Positions 1 through 7,879 of a DNA stretch of 19,358 bases are shown piece after piece (the first letter of the stretch is position 1; each line of letters begins with the position of its first letter). Location of the stretch: positions 1 to 19,358 of the forward strand of contig JASBZH010000027.1 in the NCBI GenBank assembly GCA_029983555.1. Reading direction: 5' to 3'. Below the pieces are notes generated by a model. That model did no database searches. It was not told the DNA's origin and saw only the letters and a list, made by a program, of their open reading frames with translations. The stretch comes from Peptoniphilus sp. Its GTDB lineage: Bacteria > Bacillota > Clostridia > Tissierellales > Peptoniphilaceae. Made by a program: the position numbers and the translations under genes.

Positions 1-72
1 ACCATGGTCAACGTGTCCAATTGTTCCTATGTTAACATGGGGTTTAGTTCTTTCAAATTTTTCCTTGCTCAT
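1..72 (-). CDS. tuf: Elongation factor Tu, N-terminal fragment (cut by window edge)
   Basis: The complement of 72-1 encodes 24 residues beginning MSKEKFERTKPHVNIGTIGH and ending VDHG, the N-terminus of EF-Tu. It includes the start of the GHVDHGKT P-loop and is cut just before the Lys. EF-Tu is the GTPase that brings aminoacyl-tRNA to the ribosome. The ATG (72-70) has a GGAGG ribosome site at 79-83, 6 bases upstream. It lies downstream of a MATE gene on the same strand rather than after fusA, and has its own promoter. The rest of the gene is outside the window, so intactness cannot be judged. Confidence 0.95.
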   Translation of the reverse strand, partial: MSKEKFERTKPHVNIGTIGHVDHG

Positions 73-103
73 ATTATTCCTCCAAGTTTATTCATATAGT
101 CTC

Positions 104-132
104 ATAATACAATAAATATAAAATTTTTTCAA
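104..132 (-). promoter_or_regulatory. Promoter of tuf
   Basis: On the minus strand, TTGAAA (127-132) is followed after exactly 17 bases by TATTAT (104-109), close to the sigma-A consensus. Transcription would start near 97, giving a leader of about 25 bases with the GGAGG site. No terminator is visible between the upstream MATE gene and tuf, so read-through from that gene may add to this promoter. Confidence 0.6.
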
Positions 133-144
133 CATATTAGGATT

Positions 145-1488
145 TTAAATTCTCTCTAACTTTCTTCTGACAAATGTGTTCATAAAATATGCTATAAATA
201 TTACTGATGAAAATTCAGCTACTATATAGCCATACCAAACTTCATTTATTGTAAAATATTTTAAAGCGAAATATGCAAATGGAATTAATATAATTATCTG
301 TCTTAAAATTGAATCCAAAAGTGGCAATAGTCCGTTTCCAAAAGCTTGAAAAATTGATGCACCGACAATTGACATACCAGCAAAAATATATGAACATGCA
401 CATATTCTAAGCATAGGAACTCCAATTTCAAGCATATCGCCTGTTGCAGAAAATATTGAAAGTACTTCTTTTGGAAAAATGAAAATTAAAGCTGCCACTA
501 TTATTGTCATTACAATTACAACTTTAAATGCAAGCTTAATTGTTCCAAGTATTCTATCTTTATTTCGAGCTCCATAATTGTATGCAACTATAGGGACCAT
601 TCCGTTATTTAAACCAAATACTGGCATAAAGACAAAGGATTGAACTTTAAAATATGCACCGAGAGCTGCAACTGCAGACGTTGAAACTTTAGATAGCATT
701 CCATTTAATATATAAATCGTAAAAGACTGAATTGTAAATGTAATTGTAGAAGGTACTCCTACTTTGAATATGTCTTTAATAATATTTAAAGTAGCGCTTG
801 GCTTTTTAATAGTAAGTTCTTTATTAAATTTATACTGGAATAAAAATCCAAAGCATGCGCCGACTATTTGTCCAATAACTGTAGCTATTGCAGCGCCCAT
901 TACTCCCATTTCTGGAAATCCATATCTTCCAAATATAAATATTGGGTCAAGAATTATATTTAAAACTGCACCAATTAGCTGAGTCATCATTGTAAGGACT
1001 GACCTTCCCGTTGATTGAAGGACTCTTTCCATAAATATTTGAAGAAATATCCCTAGAGAAAGGCCCATTACGATTCTAAGATACTGCACTCCATAGGTTA
1101 TAATTTGAGCCTCAGTCGTCTGTGAGTTTAAATAAATTGTTGGCAAAATCCTTGAAAGTATAAAAAATGTAAGTGAATATATAATCGCTAAAAATAATCC
1201 GTTTTCTGCCACAAGATTTGCCTCATCAAATCTCTTTTCACCCAAATGTTTAGATATGAGGGCGTTCATGCCGACTCCTGTTCCAACGGCAATTCCAACC
1301 ATTATATTTTGTATGGGAAAGGCAATTGAAATTGCAGAAAATGCAGCCTCGTTAATTTTTCCAATATAAAATGAATCCACCAAGTTATATAGCGATTGAA
1401 TCATCATCGATATAACCATTGGAAATGAAACTTGAAATAGGAGTTTTTTTATAGGCATAACTCCCAATTTATTTTCTTCTACATTCAA
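145..1488 (-). CDS. MATE family multidrug/Na+-coupled efflux transporter
   Basis: A 447-aa polytopic membrane protein that fits the MATE family in length (440-460 aa) and in its two-lobe pattern of about 12 membrane segments. The N-terminus reads NKLGVMPIKKLLFQVSFPM followed by SLYNLVDSFYIGKI, the usual MATE opening. The second lobe repeats this with VGVPSTITF and later LNNGMVPIVAYNYGA, also typical. Such proteins export cationic drugs or metabolites using Na+ or H+; the substrate cannot be read from sequence. The start is TTG at 1488-1486 with GAGGTGA ending 4 bases upstream. The only nearby in-frame ATG (residue 11) would remove the conserved NKLG part and has a poorly spaced ribosome site, and an out-of-frame ATG at 1484 meets a stop at once. 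It lies directly upstream of tuf on the same strand. Confidence 0.9.
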   Translation of the reverse strand: MNVEENKLGVMPIKKLLFQVSFPMVISMMIQSLYNLVDSFYIGKINEAAFSAISIAFPIQNIMVGIAVGTGVGMNALISKHLGEKRFDEANLVAENGLFLAIIYSLTFFILSRILPTIYLNSQTTEAQIITYGVQYLRIVMGLSLGIFLQIFMERVLQSTGRSVLTMMTQLIGAVLNIILDPIFIFGRYGFPEMGVMGAAIATVIGQIVGACFGFLFQYKFNKELTIKKPSATLNIIKDIFKVGVPSTITFTIQSFTIYILNGMLSKVSTSAVAALGAYFKVQSFVFMPVFGLNNGMVPIVAYNYGARNKDRILGTIKLAFKVVIVMTIIVAALIFIFPKEVLSIFSATGDMLEIGVPMLRICACSYIFAGMSIVGASIFQAFGNGLLPLLDSILRQIIILIPFAYFALKYFTINEVWYGYIVAEFSSVIFIAYFMNTFVRRKLERI

Positions 1489-1511
1489 TTTATCACCTCG
1501 ATTAAGATACT

Positions 1512-1517
1512 ATTATA
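1512..1517 (-). promoter_or_regulatory. Candidate -10 element for the MATE gene
   Basis: TATAAT on the minus strand at 1517-1512, about 24 bases upstream of the TTG start, inside the divergent intergenic region shared with the dehydrogenase gene. No convincing -35 hexamer is seen at 17 bases. Confidence 0.4.
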
Positions 1518-1562
1518 TATGATAAAACTTACTTTTAAAAGCAGTATTACAATTTATGAGAC

Positions 1563-1591
1563 TTTATACCTTTTAGTTTTAATGATAAAAT
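1563..1591 (+). promoter_or_regulatory. Promoter of the dehydrogenase-hutG operon
   Basis: TTTATA (1563-1568), a 17-base spacer and TAAAAT (1586-1591), with TG at 1583-1584 forming an extended -10. Transcription would begin near 1598, about 45 bases before the start codon at 1643. Confidence 0.45.
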
Positions 1592-1642
1592 AAAGTTAAT
1601 TAGATGGATTAGTGGGTAGAATAATTTTAATGAGGTGATTAA

Positions 1643-2596
1643 ATGAAATTATTAATTACGAGTAAAATCCCTAAAGAGATATTAGAAGATTTAGAAAATC
1701 ATTTCGAAATAACCATCCATGACTCAGAAGTTCCTTTGACTCACGATGAGATAAAGGAAAAAATTGTAGGTCATGATGCTCTACTTTGTCCACTTTCAGA
1801 TAAAATCGATAAGGACATTATAGATGCAGCTAAAGATCTTAAGATAATCGCAAATTATGGAGCAGGATTTGACAATATTGACGCAGAATATGCTGCTACA
1901 AAAAATATCGTCGTAACTAACGCTCCAGCTCCTTCTTCTGCAATTTCAACTGCAGAGCTTGCCTTTGCCCTTATGATTTCAGCTGCTAGAAATATTGTGT
2001 CTGGAGATAAGCTTTTAAGACAGGGTGAATTCTATGGATGGAGACCAACTTTCTATTTGGGAAGTGAGCTCTACGGCAAAACTCTTGGAATAATTGGGCT
2101 TGGAAATATTGGAAAGAATTTGGCTAAGAGAGCAAAAGCCTTTGGCATGAATGTAATATACTATTCAAGAACTAGAAAAGATGATTTTGAAAAGGAATAT
2201 GATATTGAATACAAAGACAAAGACTCAGTTATAAAGGATTCTGACTTTTTGAGCCTTCACACTGCATATGTGCCAGAACTTCACCACATGATTTCGACTA
2301 AAGAATTTGAAATGATGAAGGAAAGTGCAATTTTAATAAATGCATCTAGGGGCCCAGTTGTAGATGAGGAAGCACTCGCAGAAGCAGTAATTCAAAAAAA
2401 AATTGCAGGAGCTGCACTTGACGTTTATGAATTTGAACCAAAAGTAAATGATAAATTGTTAGTTCTTGACAATGTAATTTTATCGCCTCATCTAGGAAAT
2501 GCAACTTATGAAGCGCGCATGGAGATGGGCGAAAGCGCAAGAGACAATTTAATTGAATTTAAAGAAAATAAGACACCAAAAAACAAAGTTAATTAG
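1643..2596 (+). CDS. D-isomer-specific 2-hydroxyacid dehydrogenase (glyoxylate/hydroxypyruvate reductase type)
   Basis: A 317-aa cytoplasmic oxidoreductase that interconverts 2-oxoacids and D-2-hydroxyacids with NAD(P)H. The Rossmann motif GLGNIG is at residues 152-157. The catalytic triad of the family is present: R236 (in NASRGPVVDEEAL), E265 (in DVYEFEP) and H283 (in SPHLGNAT). After the second beta strand the sequence is YYSRTRK rather than an acidic residue, which in this family usually goes with NADPH use; that is inference. Length is normal and there is no C-terminal ACT domain, so it is not a full-length regulatory SerA. The ATG at 1643 follows GAGGTGA. It is followed after 15 bases by hutG on the same strand, probably one transcript. 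The exact substrate (glyoxylate, hydroxypyruvate, 2-ketoacid) is undetermined. Confidence 0.9.
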   Translation: MKLLITSKIPKEILEDLENHFEITIHDSEVPLTHDEIKEKIVGHDALLCPLSDKIDKDIIDAAKDLKIIANYGAGFDNIDAEYAATKNIVVTNAPAPSSAISTAELAFALMISAARNIVSGDKLLRQGEFYGWRPTFYLGSELYGKTLGIIGLGNIGKNLAKRAKAFGMNVIYYSRTRKDDFEKEYDIEYKDKDSVIKDSDFLSLHTAYVPELHHMISTKEFEMMKESAILINASRGPVVDEEALAEAVIQKKIAGAALDVYEFEPKVNDKLLVLDNVILSPHLGNATYEARMEMGESARDNLIEFKENKTPKNKVN

Positions 2597-2611
2597 ACAG
2601 TGAGGATGAAA

Positions 2612-3649
2612 ATGATAAAATATTACACTCCACAAAATATGGATGTTTGGTCAGGAAGAGTTGACGACGAAGAAGATTATGAATCTTACAGATGGCACCA
2701 ATGGGTTAAGCCAATTGATTTAAATGCTGAAGACAATGAAGTCTTTGACGGCGAAATTGGATTTGGAATTTTGGGATTTGAATCAGACCAAGGTATCGAA
2801 CTAAATAAAGGTAGATTTGGAGCTGCCAACGGTCCAAACTCAATAAGAAAAGAACTTACTAAACTACCTTGTCACTTCCAACAAGAAGTAAAAATATTTG
2901 ACTGCGGAAATGTGACAAGTAAATTTACAACACTTGAAGATGGACAAGCTGAACTTGCAAATGCTGTAGAAAAAATACTAGATTTAAATCTATTTCCTAT
3001 AGTTTTGGGAGGCGGACACGAGACTGCCTTTGGTCACTATATGGGACTTAGCCAATTTGCAAATAAAAACAATATGCAAGGTCCAGGAATATTAAACTTT
3101 GATGCTCACTTCGACCTAAGACCATATTCAGATGGTCAGGGCACAAGTGGAACAATGTTTAAACAGATTGCCGATTACAACAAGGAAAAAGGCGAAGACT
3201 ACAACTACTTTGTACTTGGAATACAAAAACACTCCAATACTCAGTCACTATTTAGAACTGCAGATGAACTTGGAGCAGACTATATTCTTGGAAAGGAAAT
3301 TGTAAACGGAGATTACGAAGAGATTGTGCATAAAGTTGATAAATACTTGGCAAAACTCGACAGGGTTTATGTGACAATTTGTATGGACTGCTTTGCATCT
3401 TGCTTCGCACCGGGAGTATCTGCACCACAGGCAATAGGCCTTGAACCTGAAAGAGTGCTTTTGATTTTAAAACACATATTTAAATCAGGAAAGCCAATGG
3501 CATTTGATATTGCAGAAACATCTCCTAGATTTGATCACGATTCTGTAACAGCAAACTTAGCATCAATACTAATATTTACAGTAGTAAGAGCCATTGCAGA
3601 AGATCCAAAACTTTTTAATCCCAAAAATAGATTCGAAAATTTAAAATAA
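2612..3649 (+). CDS. hutG: Formimidoylglutamase (ureohydrolase/arginase superfamily)
   Basis: About 345 aa. It hydrolyses N-formimidoyl-L-glutamate to glutamate and formamide, the last step of one histidine-degradation route, using a binuclear Mn centre. Seen motifs: the HutG-like opening VWSGRVDDEEDYESYRWHQ, GGGHE (H136), DAHFD (D164, H166, D168), and TICMDCFASCFAPGVSAP (residues 255-272). The last corresponds to the ureohydrolase DxD metal site, but the first Asp is Cys (C257) and only D259 remains. From memory Staphylococcus HutG has the same TICMD, so this looks like a subfamily trait. The ATG at 2612 has GTGAGG 6 bases upstream. An in-frame GTG at 2600 lies inside that ribosome site and ATG 2606 is too close to it. 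No hutH, hutU or hutI is in the window. It is probably co-transcribed with the dehydrogenase and ends at a strong terminator. Confidence 0.88.
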   Translation: MIKYYTPQNMDVWSGRVDDEEDYESYRWHQWVKPIDLNAEDNEVFDGEIGFGILGFESDQGIELNKGRFGAANGPNSIRKELTKLPCHFQQEVKIFDCGNVTSKFTTLEDGQAELANAVEKILDLNLFPIVLGGGHETAFGHYMGLSQFANKNNMQGPGILNFDAHFDLRPYSDGQGTSGTMFKQIADYNKEKGEDYNYFVLGIQKHSNTQSLFRTADELGADYILGKEIVNGDYEEIVHKVDKYLAKLDRVYVTICMDCFASCFAPGVSAPQAIGLEPERVLLILKHIFKSGKPMAFDIAETSPRFDHDSVTANLASILIFTVVRAIAEDPKLFNPKNRFENLK

Positions 3650-3660
3650 TTTTTAGATTT

Positions 3661-3698
3661 AAGTAGTTAAGAAAAATCTTAACTACTTTTTTATTTTA
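3661..3698 (+). terminator. Rho-independent terminator after hutG
   Basis: A perfect 11-bp stem, AAGTAGTTAAG (3661-3671) with CTTAACTACTT (3678-3688), loop of 6, followed by a T-rich run. It begins 12 bases after the hutG stop and separates that operon from the antiporter gene. Confidence 0.9.
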
Positions 3699-3768
3699 AC
3701 TTGGTTCTTAATAATTAAAAATAATAGACAAAAATTAAACTTACTCTCCAATATCTATATTTATATAC

Positions 3769-3774
3769 TATAAT
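3769..3774 (+). promoter_or_regulatory. Candidate -10 element for the NhaC-type gene
   Basis: TATAAT at 3769-3774, overlapped on its left by TATACT (3764-3769). A start point near 3781 would place the GGAGG ribosome site (3781-3785) at the very 5' end of the message. No good -35 is visible, so the exact start is uncertain. Confidence 0.35.
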
Positions 3775-3791
3775 TGTATTGGAGGTATTCT

Positions 3792-5093
3792 ATGACTGAG
3801 ACTCTCACTTTAATTTTATTTATTTCAATTTTACTTATAAATGTTTTTATTAAAAAACCAATTTACTTTGCTCTTATAATAAATCTGCTTCTACTTTGTT
3901 TTTATGCAAAACACAAAAAGTATTCAAATAAAGAGATAAAAGAAATGATACTTCTTGGAATAAAAGACATTAAAATGATACTAATCGTTTTTGCATTAAT
4001 TGGTATGATTACTGGAATATGGCGACTTTCAGGGACTTTATCTTACATAATTTATTATGGAGTTAGATTTATCAAAAAAGACTTTTTCTATGTTGGAATT
4101 TTTCTATTTAACACTGCAATTTCTTTTTTGACTGGCACAAGCTTTGGCACAGCTTCAACTGCAGGAATAATTTCTATGTCAATCGCAAAGGCTATGGGTT
4201 TTAATCCAATTATTTCTGGAGGCGCAATTATTTCTGGCTGTTTTTTTGGCGACAGATCTTCTCCACTTTCAACTTCTGCACTTTTAGTCGCAACTCTAAC
4301 AGAAACTGAACTTATAGACAATTTAAAAAACATGTTTAAGACTGCTGTAGTTCCATTTATTTTAACAATAATAACTTATCAGCTCTTTAACAGAAATGTC
4401 GACATAAATTTAAATACACAAAGCATAAATTCCATCGCAGAGATTTATAATTTTAATTTGGTGTTGTTACTTCCAACAATTATGATTATAGTCTTCTCGA
4501 TAATTAAAATTCCGCTAATTAAAACCTTAATCGCATCAATTCTTCTTTCTATTGTCTTAGCCGTGACTGTTCAAGGTTCAAATTTTTTGGAAATTGTAAA
4601 TGCACTAATCTTTGGTTTTAAAACTGACTCACTTGCTGGTGAACTTCTAAACGGCGGCGGTTTTATTTCCATGATAAATATGCACATAATCGTCGGAATT
4701 TCTTCTACTTACTTTGGATTTTTTAAACACACAGAAATTTTAAATCCAATAAGATTTTATGTTGATAATCTATTTAAAAAATTTTCTCCAATGCTTGTTA
4801 TGATTTTTGTAAGTATTGTAATTTCTACTTTTAGTTCCAATCAAACTCTAAGTGTCATGCTGACATATGAAATGGCTAGAAAAAATATTAAAAATAATTC
4901 AGACCTTGCACTGTATCTGGAAAACTCTGCGATACTTACTGCCGCATACATTCCATGGAACATTGCAGGAAGAACGCCAGTTGAAATGATTGGTGCGCCA
5001 GTTTTAAGTTTAGCTGCAACATTCTATCTTCACTACATCATAATTGTAAATACAATAATCACAAGTTATAAATTCCACAAAAATAAGACCTAA
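3792..5093 (+). CDS. Na+/H+ antiporter, NhaC family
   Basis: A 433-aa polytopic inner-membrane protein with about 11 hydrophobic segments. Diagnostic stretches are TGTSFGTAST (residues 114-123) and the family signature GDRSSPLSTSA (153-163), the counterpart of the GDxxSPLSDT loop of NhaC and related malate/lactate antiporters. A second half-repeat contains GGGFISMINMHIIVGISS and, near the end, AAYIPWNIAG. Members exchange Na+ for H+, sometimes with a carboxylate; which applies here cannot be read. The ATG at 3792 is chosen because GGAGG lies 6 bases upstream; an in-frame TTG at 3774 lies before that site. It is a single-gene unit between two terminators, and its stop codon lies inside the stem of the downstream one. 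Its place after hutG could mean a role in amino-acid use, but that is only inference. Confidence 0.85.
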   Translation: MTETLTLILFISILLINVFIKKPIYFALIINLLLLCFYAKHKKYSNKEIKEMILLGIKDIKMILIVFALIGMITGIWRLSGTLSYIIYYGVRFIKKDFFYVGIFLFNTAISFLTGTSFGTASTAGIISMSIAKAMGFNPIISGGAIISGCFFGDRSSPLSTSALLVATLTETELIDNLKNMFKTAVVPFILTIITYQLFNRNVDINLNTQSINSIAEIYNFNLVLLLPTIMIIVFSIIKIPLIKTLIASILLSIVLAVTVQGSNFLEIVNALIFGFKTDSLAGELLNGGGFISMINMHIIVGISSTYFGFFKHTEILNPIRFYVDNLFKKFSPMLVMIFVSIVISTFSSNQTLSVMLTYEMARKNIKNNSDLALYLENSAILTAAYIPWNIAGRTPVEMIGAPVLSLAATFYLHYIIIVNTIITSYKFHKNKT

Positions 5094-5122
5094 GCTCCTG
5101 CCTAGGTCTTACTTTTATTTTT
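5079..5122. terminator. Bidirectional terminator between the NhaC-type gene and the feo operon
   Basis: The stem TAAGACCTA (5084-5092) pairs with TAGGTCTTA (5103-5111), and after one mismatch two further G-C pairs close on a TCCT loop. On the plus strand a T-rich run follows (5113-5122); on the minus strand TTATTTTTG follows. It therefore serves both converging transcripts and includes the antiporter's stop codon. Confidence 0.85.
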
Positions 5123-5267
5123 CTATATTTTTCATATTTTTTACTGAACATGAATGACTGCACGCATCGCAGCCACATCCACATCCTTTAGTCTTTCTAA
5201 TCTTTTTAATCGCCAAAGCCACAATAGCTATTATTATTAAAGCGAGTATTATATCAATTGTGTTCAT
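5115..5267 (-). CDS. FeoB-associated Cys-rich membrane protein
   Basis: A 50-aa protein: an N-terminal hydrophobic helix of about 17 residues (IDIILALIIIAIVALAI, residues 4-20), a basic KKIRKTK stretch, then the Cys cluster GCGCGCDACSHSC (28-40) with five Cys, and a short charged tail. Small proteins of this form directly after feoB are known as the FeoB-associated Cys-rich family (PF12669 type) in Clostridia. They are thought to help ferrous iron uptake, perhaps by handing iron to or from FeoB; the mechanism is not established. The ATG (5267-5265) lies inside the last codons of feoB, giving a 14-base overlap, so translation is probably coupled. The stop lies next to the operon terminator. 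Confidence 0.85.
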   Translation of the reverse strand: MNTIDIILALIIIAIVALAIKKIRKTKGCGCGCDACSHSCSVKNMKNIEK

Positions 5268-7407
5268 AACCTATACTTTCGCCCTTCCTTTCTTTTTGTC
5301 TAGCCTCTTTAGCTTTATCTTTTCTAAATAATAGATAGACATATACAAAGAATATTACAAGCGCGATGGCTGTTGTAAAAGTAAAGCTTTCTCCATTTAA
5401 AATCAAACCAAATTGGTAAATCATAAATACAAGTGTGTAGGAATATATCAATAGATAACTTATAGCAAATCTAAACCACTTTTTAGAACCCATCTCTTCT
5501 CTTATTGCTCCAATTGCAGCAAAGCAAGGAAGAGTTAATTGGTTAAATGCCACAAATGTAAATGCAGACAATTTTGTAAAGTTTGCTGCTACAAAGTTTG
5601 ATAGTGTTGCACTTCCAGCTTCAACTTCACCAAGGCCTGCAACAACTCCATAAGTTCCAACTACAACTTCTTTGGCAACAAGTCCAAGCACAGTTGAAAT
5701 AGACGCCATCCAATTTCCAAATCCAAGAGGTTTAAATATTGGTGCGATGAAGTTTCCTATTGCAGCTAAAAGTGAATTATTAGGATCTGCATTAAAGTCC
5801 ATAAATGTTCCATTTACTGAAATATTTGTCAAGAACCACACAACTACAGTTGCAACTAAAATTATAGTTCCAGCTTTTACAACGAAAGCCTTGCATCTAA
5901 ACCATGTTGCCTTTAAGACATTTTTAGCTGATGGCAAGTGGTATTCAGGAAGTTCCATTACAAATGGAGCTGGATCTCCACTAAAGTGTTTAGTCTTCTT
6001 TAAAATAATTCCAGACATAACAACTGCTATAATTCCTATGAAGTACCAAAGTGGTGCATACCACCAAGTTCCTCCAAGAAAAGCTGCAAACATCGCCAAA
6101 ATATCTAGCTTTGCTCCGCATGGCATAAAAGATGCATTCATAATAGTCATCCTTCTGTCGTTGTCGGATTCAATTGTCCTTGTCGCCATAATTGCAGGAA
6201 CAGAACATCCAGTTCCCATCAAAATTGGAATAAATGATTTGCCTGAAAGCCCGAATTTTCTAAATATTCTATCGAGAATAAAAGCTATTCTTGACATATA
6301 TCCAATATCTTCCAAAATTGAAATAAATAAAAATAGTGTAGCAATTACTGGCAAAAATCCTAGGACTGCACCAACTCCACCGATTATTCCGTTTACAATA
6401 AGTGAAGTGATTGCATCAGATGCCCCAAGGCCAATTAGGAAGTTTTCAGCTCCTCCACCTACTATCTCGCCAAACAAAACGTCGTTAGTCCAATCAGTTA
6501 CAGGACCTCCCACAATATTAATTGCCAAAATATAAACGAGAGTTATTATTGCAGCAAAAACAGGTATCGCCAAAAATCTATTGGTAACGACTTTATCGAT
6601 TTTATCAGAAGTAGTCATTCCACTTCTTCCCTTTTTGACAGTGTCACTCGTTATGCTCGTAACATAAGTGTATCTCTCGTCTGTAATAATGCCTTCGGTG
6701 TCGTCGTCAAATTTCTCTTCTGACTCTTCAATTATTTCTCTTAATCTGTCACCTTCTCTTGCATACAGTGGATATTCTTCAACTATTTTTTCGTCCTCTT
6801 CATAAAGTTTAACGGCAATCCATCTCTTTGCAGGATTATCTTTTAGAATGCTAAAATCTTCAATCTCGTTTATATAAGATTCAACTGTATCAGAAAATTT
6901 TGAATTTGGTATTTCTTTTTCACTTACAGCCTTCTTAGCAGCCTCAATTAATGCATCGACATTTTCGTTTCTAAGTGCAGAAATTTCTACAACTTCACAG
7001 TTCAACCTCTCTGCAAGAGTAGCAGTGTCTATAACATCTTTATTTTTTCTGACAACATCCATCATGTTTAGGGCCAAAACTAGAGGTATACCAAGTTCAG
7101 CAAGTTGAGTTGCAAGATATAAATTTCTCTCGATATTATTTGCATCGATTACATCGATTATTGCATCTGGTCTCTCGTTTACTAAAAAATCACGAGAAAC
7201 AACTTCCTCCAAAGTATATGGAGAAAGAGAATAAATTCCTGGAAGGTCGGTAAAATAAACTTCCTTGTCTTTTTTATACTTTCCAGTCTTCTTTTCAACA
7301 GTTACTCCAGGCCAGTTTCCTACATATTGGTTTGAACCCGTCAAATTGTTAAAAAGTGTTGACTTCCCGCTGTTTGGATTTCCCGCGAGAGCGATATTAA
7401 TTTTCAT
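5254..7407 (-). CDS. feoB: Ferrous iron transporter B (GTPase-permease)
   Basis: A 717-aa cytoplasmic-membrane protein that imports Fe2+. The N-terminal G domain shows G1 GNPNSGKS (residues 9-16), G3 DLPG (54-57), G4 NMMD (114-117) and G5 SAL (143-145). A helical linker rich in acidic residues (about 185-240) follows, then the membrane part with two Gate domains. The conserved MGTGCSVPAIMATRTIE and MNASFMPCGAKL stretches are in the first half of the permease; the second Gate contains VAKEVVVGTYG and LTLPCFAAIGAIREEMG. The length is normal for a bacterial FeoB without a fused FeoA or FeoC. The ATG at 7407 has AGGTG 4 bases upstream and lies 7 bases after feoA. It is the third gene of a four-gene operon. 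Confidence 0.97.
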   Translation of the reverse strand: MKINIALAGNPNSGKSTLFNNLTGSNQYVGNWPGVTVEKKTGKYKKDKEVYFTDLPGIYSLSPYTLEEVVSRDFLVNERPDAIIDVIDANNIERNLYLATQLAELGIPLVLALNMMDVVRKNKDVIDTATLAERLNCEVVEISALRNENVDALIEAAKKAVSEKEIPNSKFSDTVESYINEIEDFSILKDNPAKRWIAVKLYEEDEKIVEEYPLYAREGDRLREIIEESEEKFDDDTEGIITDERYTYVTSITSDTVKKGRSGMTTSDKIDKVVTNRFLAIPVFAAIITLVYILAINIVGGPVTDWTNDVLFGEIVGGGAENFLIGLGASDAITSLIVNGIIGGVGAVLGFLPVIATLFLFISILEDIGYMSRIAFILDRIFRKFGLSGKSFIPILMGTGCSVPAIMATRTIESDNDRRMTIMNASFMPCGAKLDILAMFAAFLGGTWWYAPLWYFIGIIAVVMSGIILKKTKHFSGDPAPFVMELPEYHLPSAKNVLKATWFRCKAFVVKAGTIILVATVVVWFLTNISVNGTFMDFNADPNNSLLAAIGNFIAPIFKPLGFGNWMASISTVLGLVAKEVVVGTYGVVAGLGEVEAGSATLSNFVAANFTKLSAFTFVAFNQLTLPCFAAIGAIREEMGSKKWFRFAISYLLIYSYTLVFMIYQFGLILNGESFTFTTAIALVIFFVYVYLLFRKDKAKEARQKERKGESIGYEHN

Positions 7408-7414
7408 GTTTCAC

Positions 7415-7645
7415 CTACTTTTCAATTTCCTCTATCTCAATAAGTTCCGCATCTTCTTTTCTTATTGAAAGTTCATAATTTCTTATGTTAATTTGGACAG
7501 GATCTCCAAGTGGAGCTACCTTTGTTATGTAAATTTCAGAATTTTTGGTAATGCCCATATCCATTATTCTTCTCTTCAAAGGTCCCTTGCCCTTTATCTT
7601 TTTTATAATGTAATACTTACCAACTTCAGCATCTCTTAAAGTCAA
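7415..7645 (-). CDS. feoA: FeoA-domain protein (second of a tandem pair)
   Basis: A 76-aa cytoplasmic SH3-like protein. The FeoA signature is clear: GPLKRRIMDMGITKNSEIYITKVAPLGDPVQ in two parts (residues about 21-51) followed by NYELSIRKEDAELIEIE. FeoA-type proteins bind FeoB and support Fe2+ uptake. The start is TTG at 7645. It is forced: an in-frame TGA, the stop of the upstream FeoA gene, lies only one codon before it, and the next in-frame Met is in the middle of the domain. GAGGAG, inside the end of the upstream gene, is 9 bases upstream and serves as ribosome site. It is followed after 7 bases by feoB. Of the two FeoA copies this is the more canonical. Confidence 0.92.
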   Translation of the reverse strand: MTLRDAEVGKYYIIKKIKGKGPLKRRIMDMGITKNSEIYITKVAPLGDPVQINIRNYELSIRKEDAELIEIEEIEK

Positions 7646-7648
7646 TCG

Positions 7649-7879
7649 TCACATCTCCTCAACAATAATTTTTTTTGCAATATCTTTTCCAATTGCAACT
7701 CTTGAATCTTTGATAGAAACAATTAAATTTCCATCATTCTCATTGACAACTTTTATAACTGCTCCCTTAATAAAACCCAAATTAGAAAGGTGAGACTCGG
7801 TCATCGCACTAGATTTAAGCGGTTTTATCTTAAAAATTTTAAAATACACATCTTTCGGTGCCATAACTAAACTTAGCAA
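7649..7879 (-). CDS. FeoA-domain protein (first, divergent copy of the tandem pair)
   Basis: A 76-aa FeoA-like protein, first gene of the feo operon. FeoA features are KIKPLKSSAMTESHLSNLGF, IKGAVIKVV and a C-terminal SRVAIGKDIAKKIIV, the usual terminal strand pattern. The middle is less conserved than in the next gene and lacks the RRLxDMGI form. Three starts are possible: GTG 7888, TTG 7879 and ATG 7864. TTG 7879 is chosen because GAGGTGA (7892-7886) ends 6 bases upstream, whereas GTG 7888 overlaps that site and ATG 7864 has no ribosome site. The gene ends in ATG TGA and shares reading frame with the next FeoA gene. Two small FeoA genes before feoB are common in Clostridia. Confidence 0.85.
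   Translation of the reverse strand: MLSLVMAPKDVYFKIFKIKPLKSSAMTESHLSNLGFIKGAVIKVVNENDGNLIVSIKDSRVAIGKDIAKKIIVEEM

Noticed and set aside
764..982. A 72-codon plus-strand frame
   Set aside because: Antisense inside the MATE gene, with no ribosome site or protein-like features.
5672..6535. A 287-codon open frame on the plus strand
   Set aside because: It lies wholly antisense to the well-supported feoB, has no ribosome site and its translation looks like no protein; it results from the codon bias of the opposite strand.
7649..7651. The in-frame TGA between the two FeoA domains read as selenocysteine or a sequencing error
   Set aside because: No SECIS-like hairpin is apparent right after it, and a good ribosome site and start codon follow at once, so two separate genes is the simpler reading.
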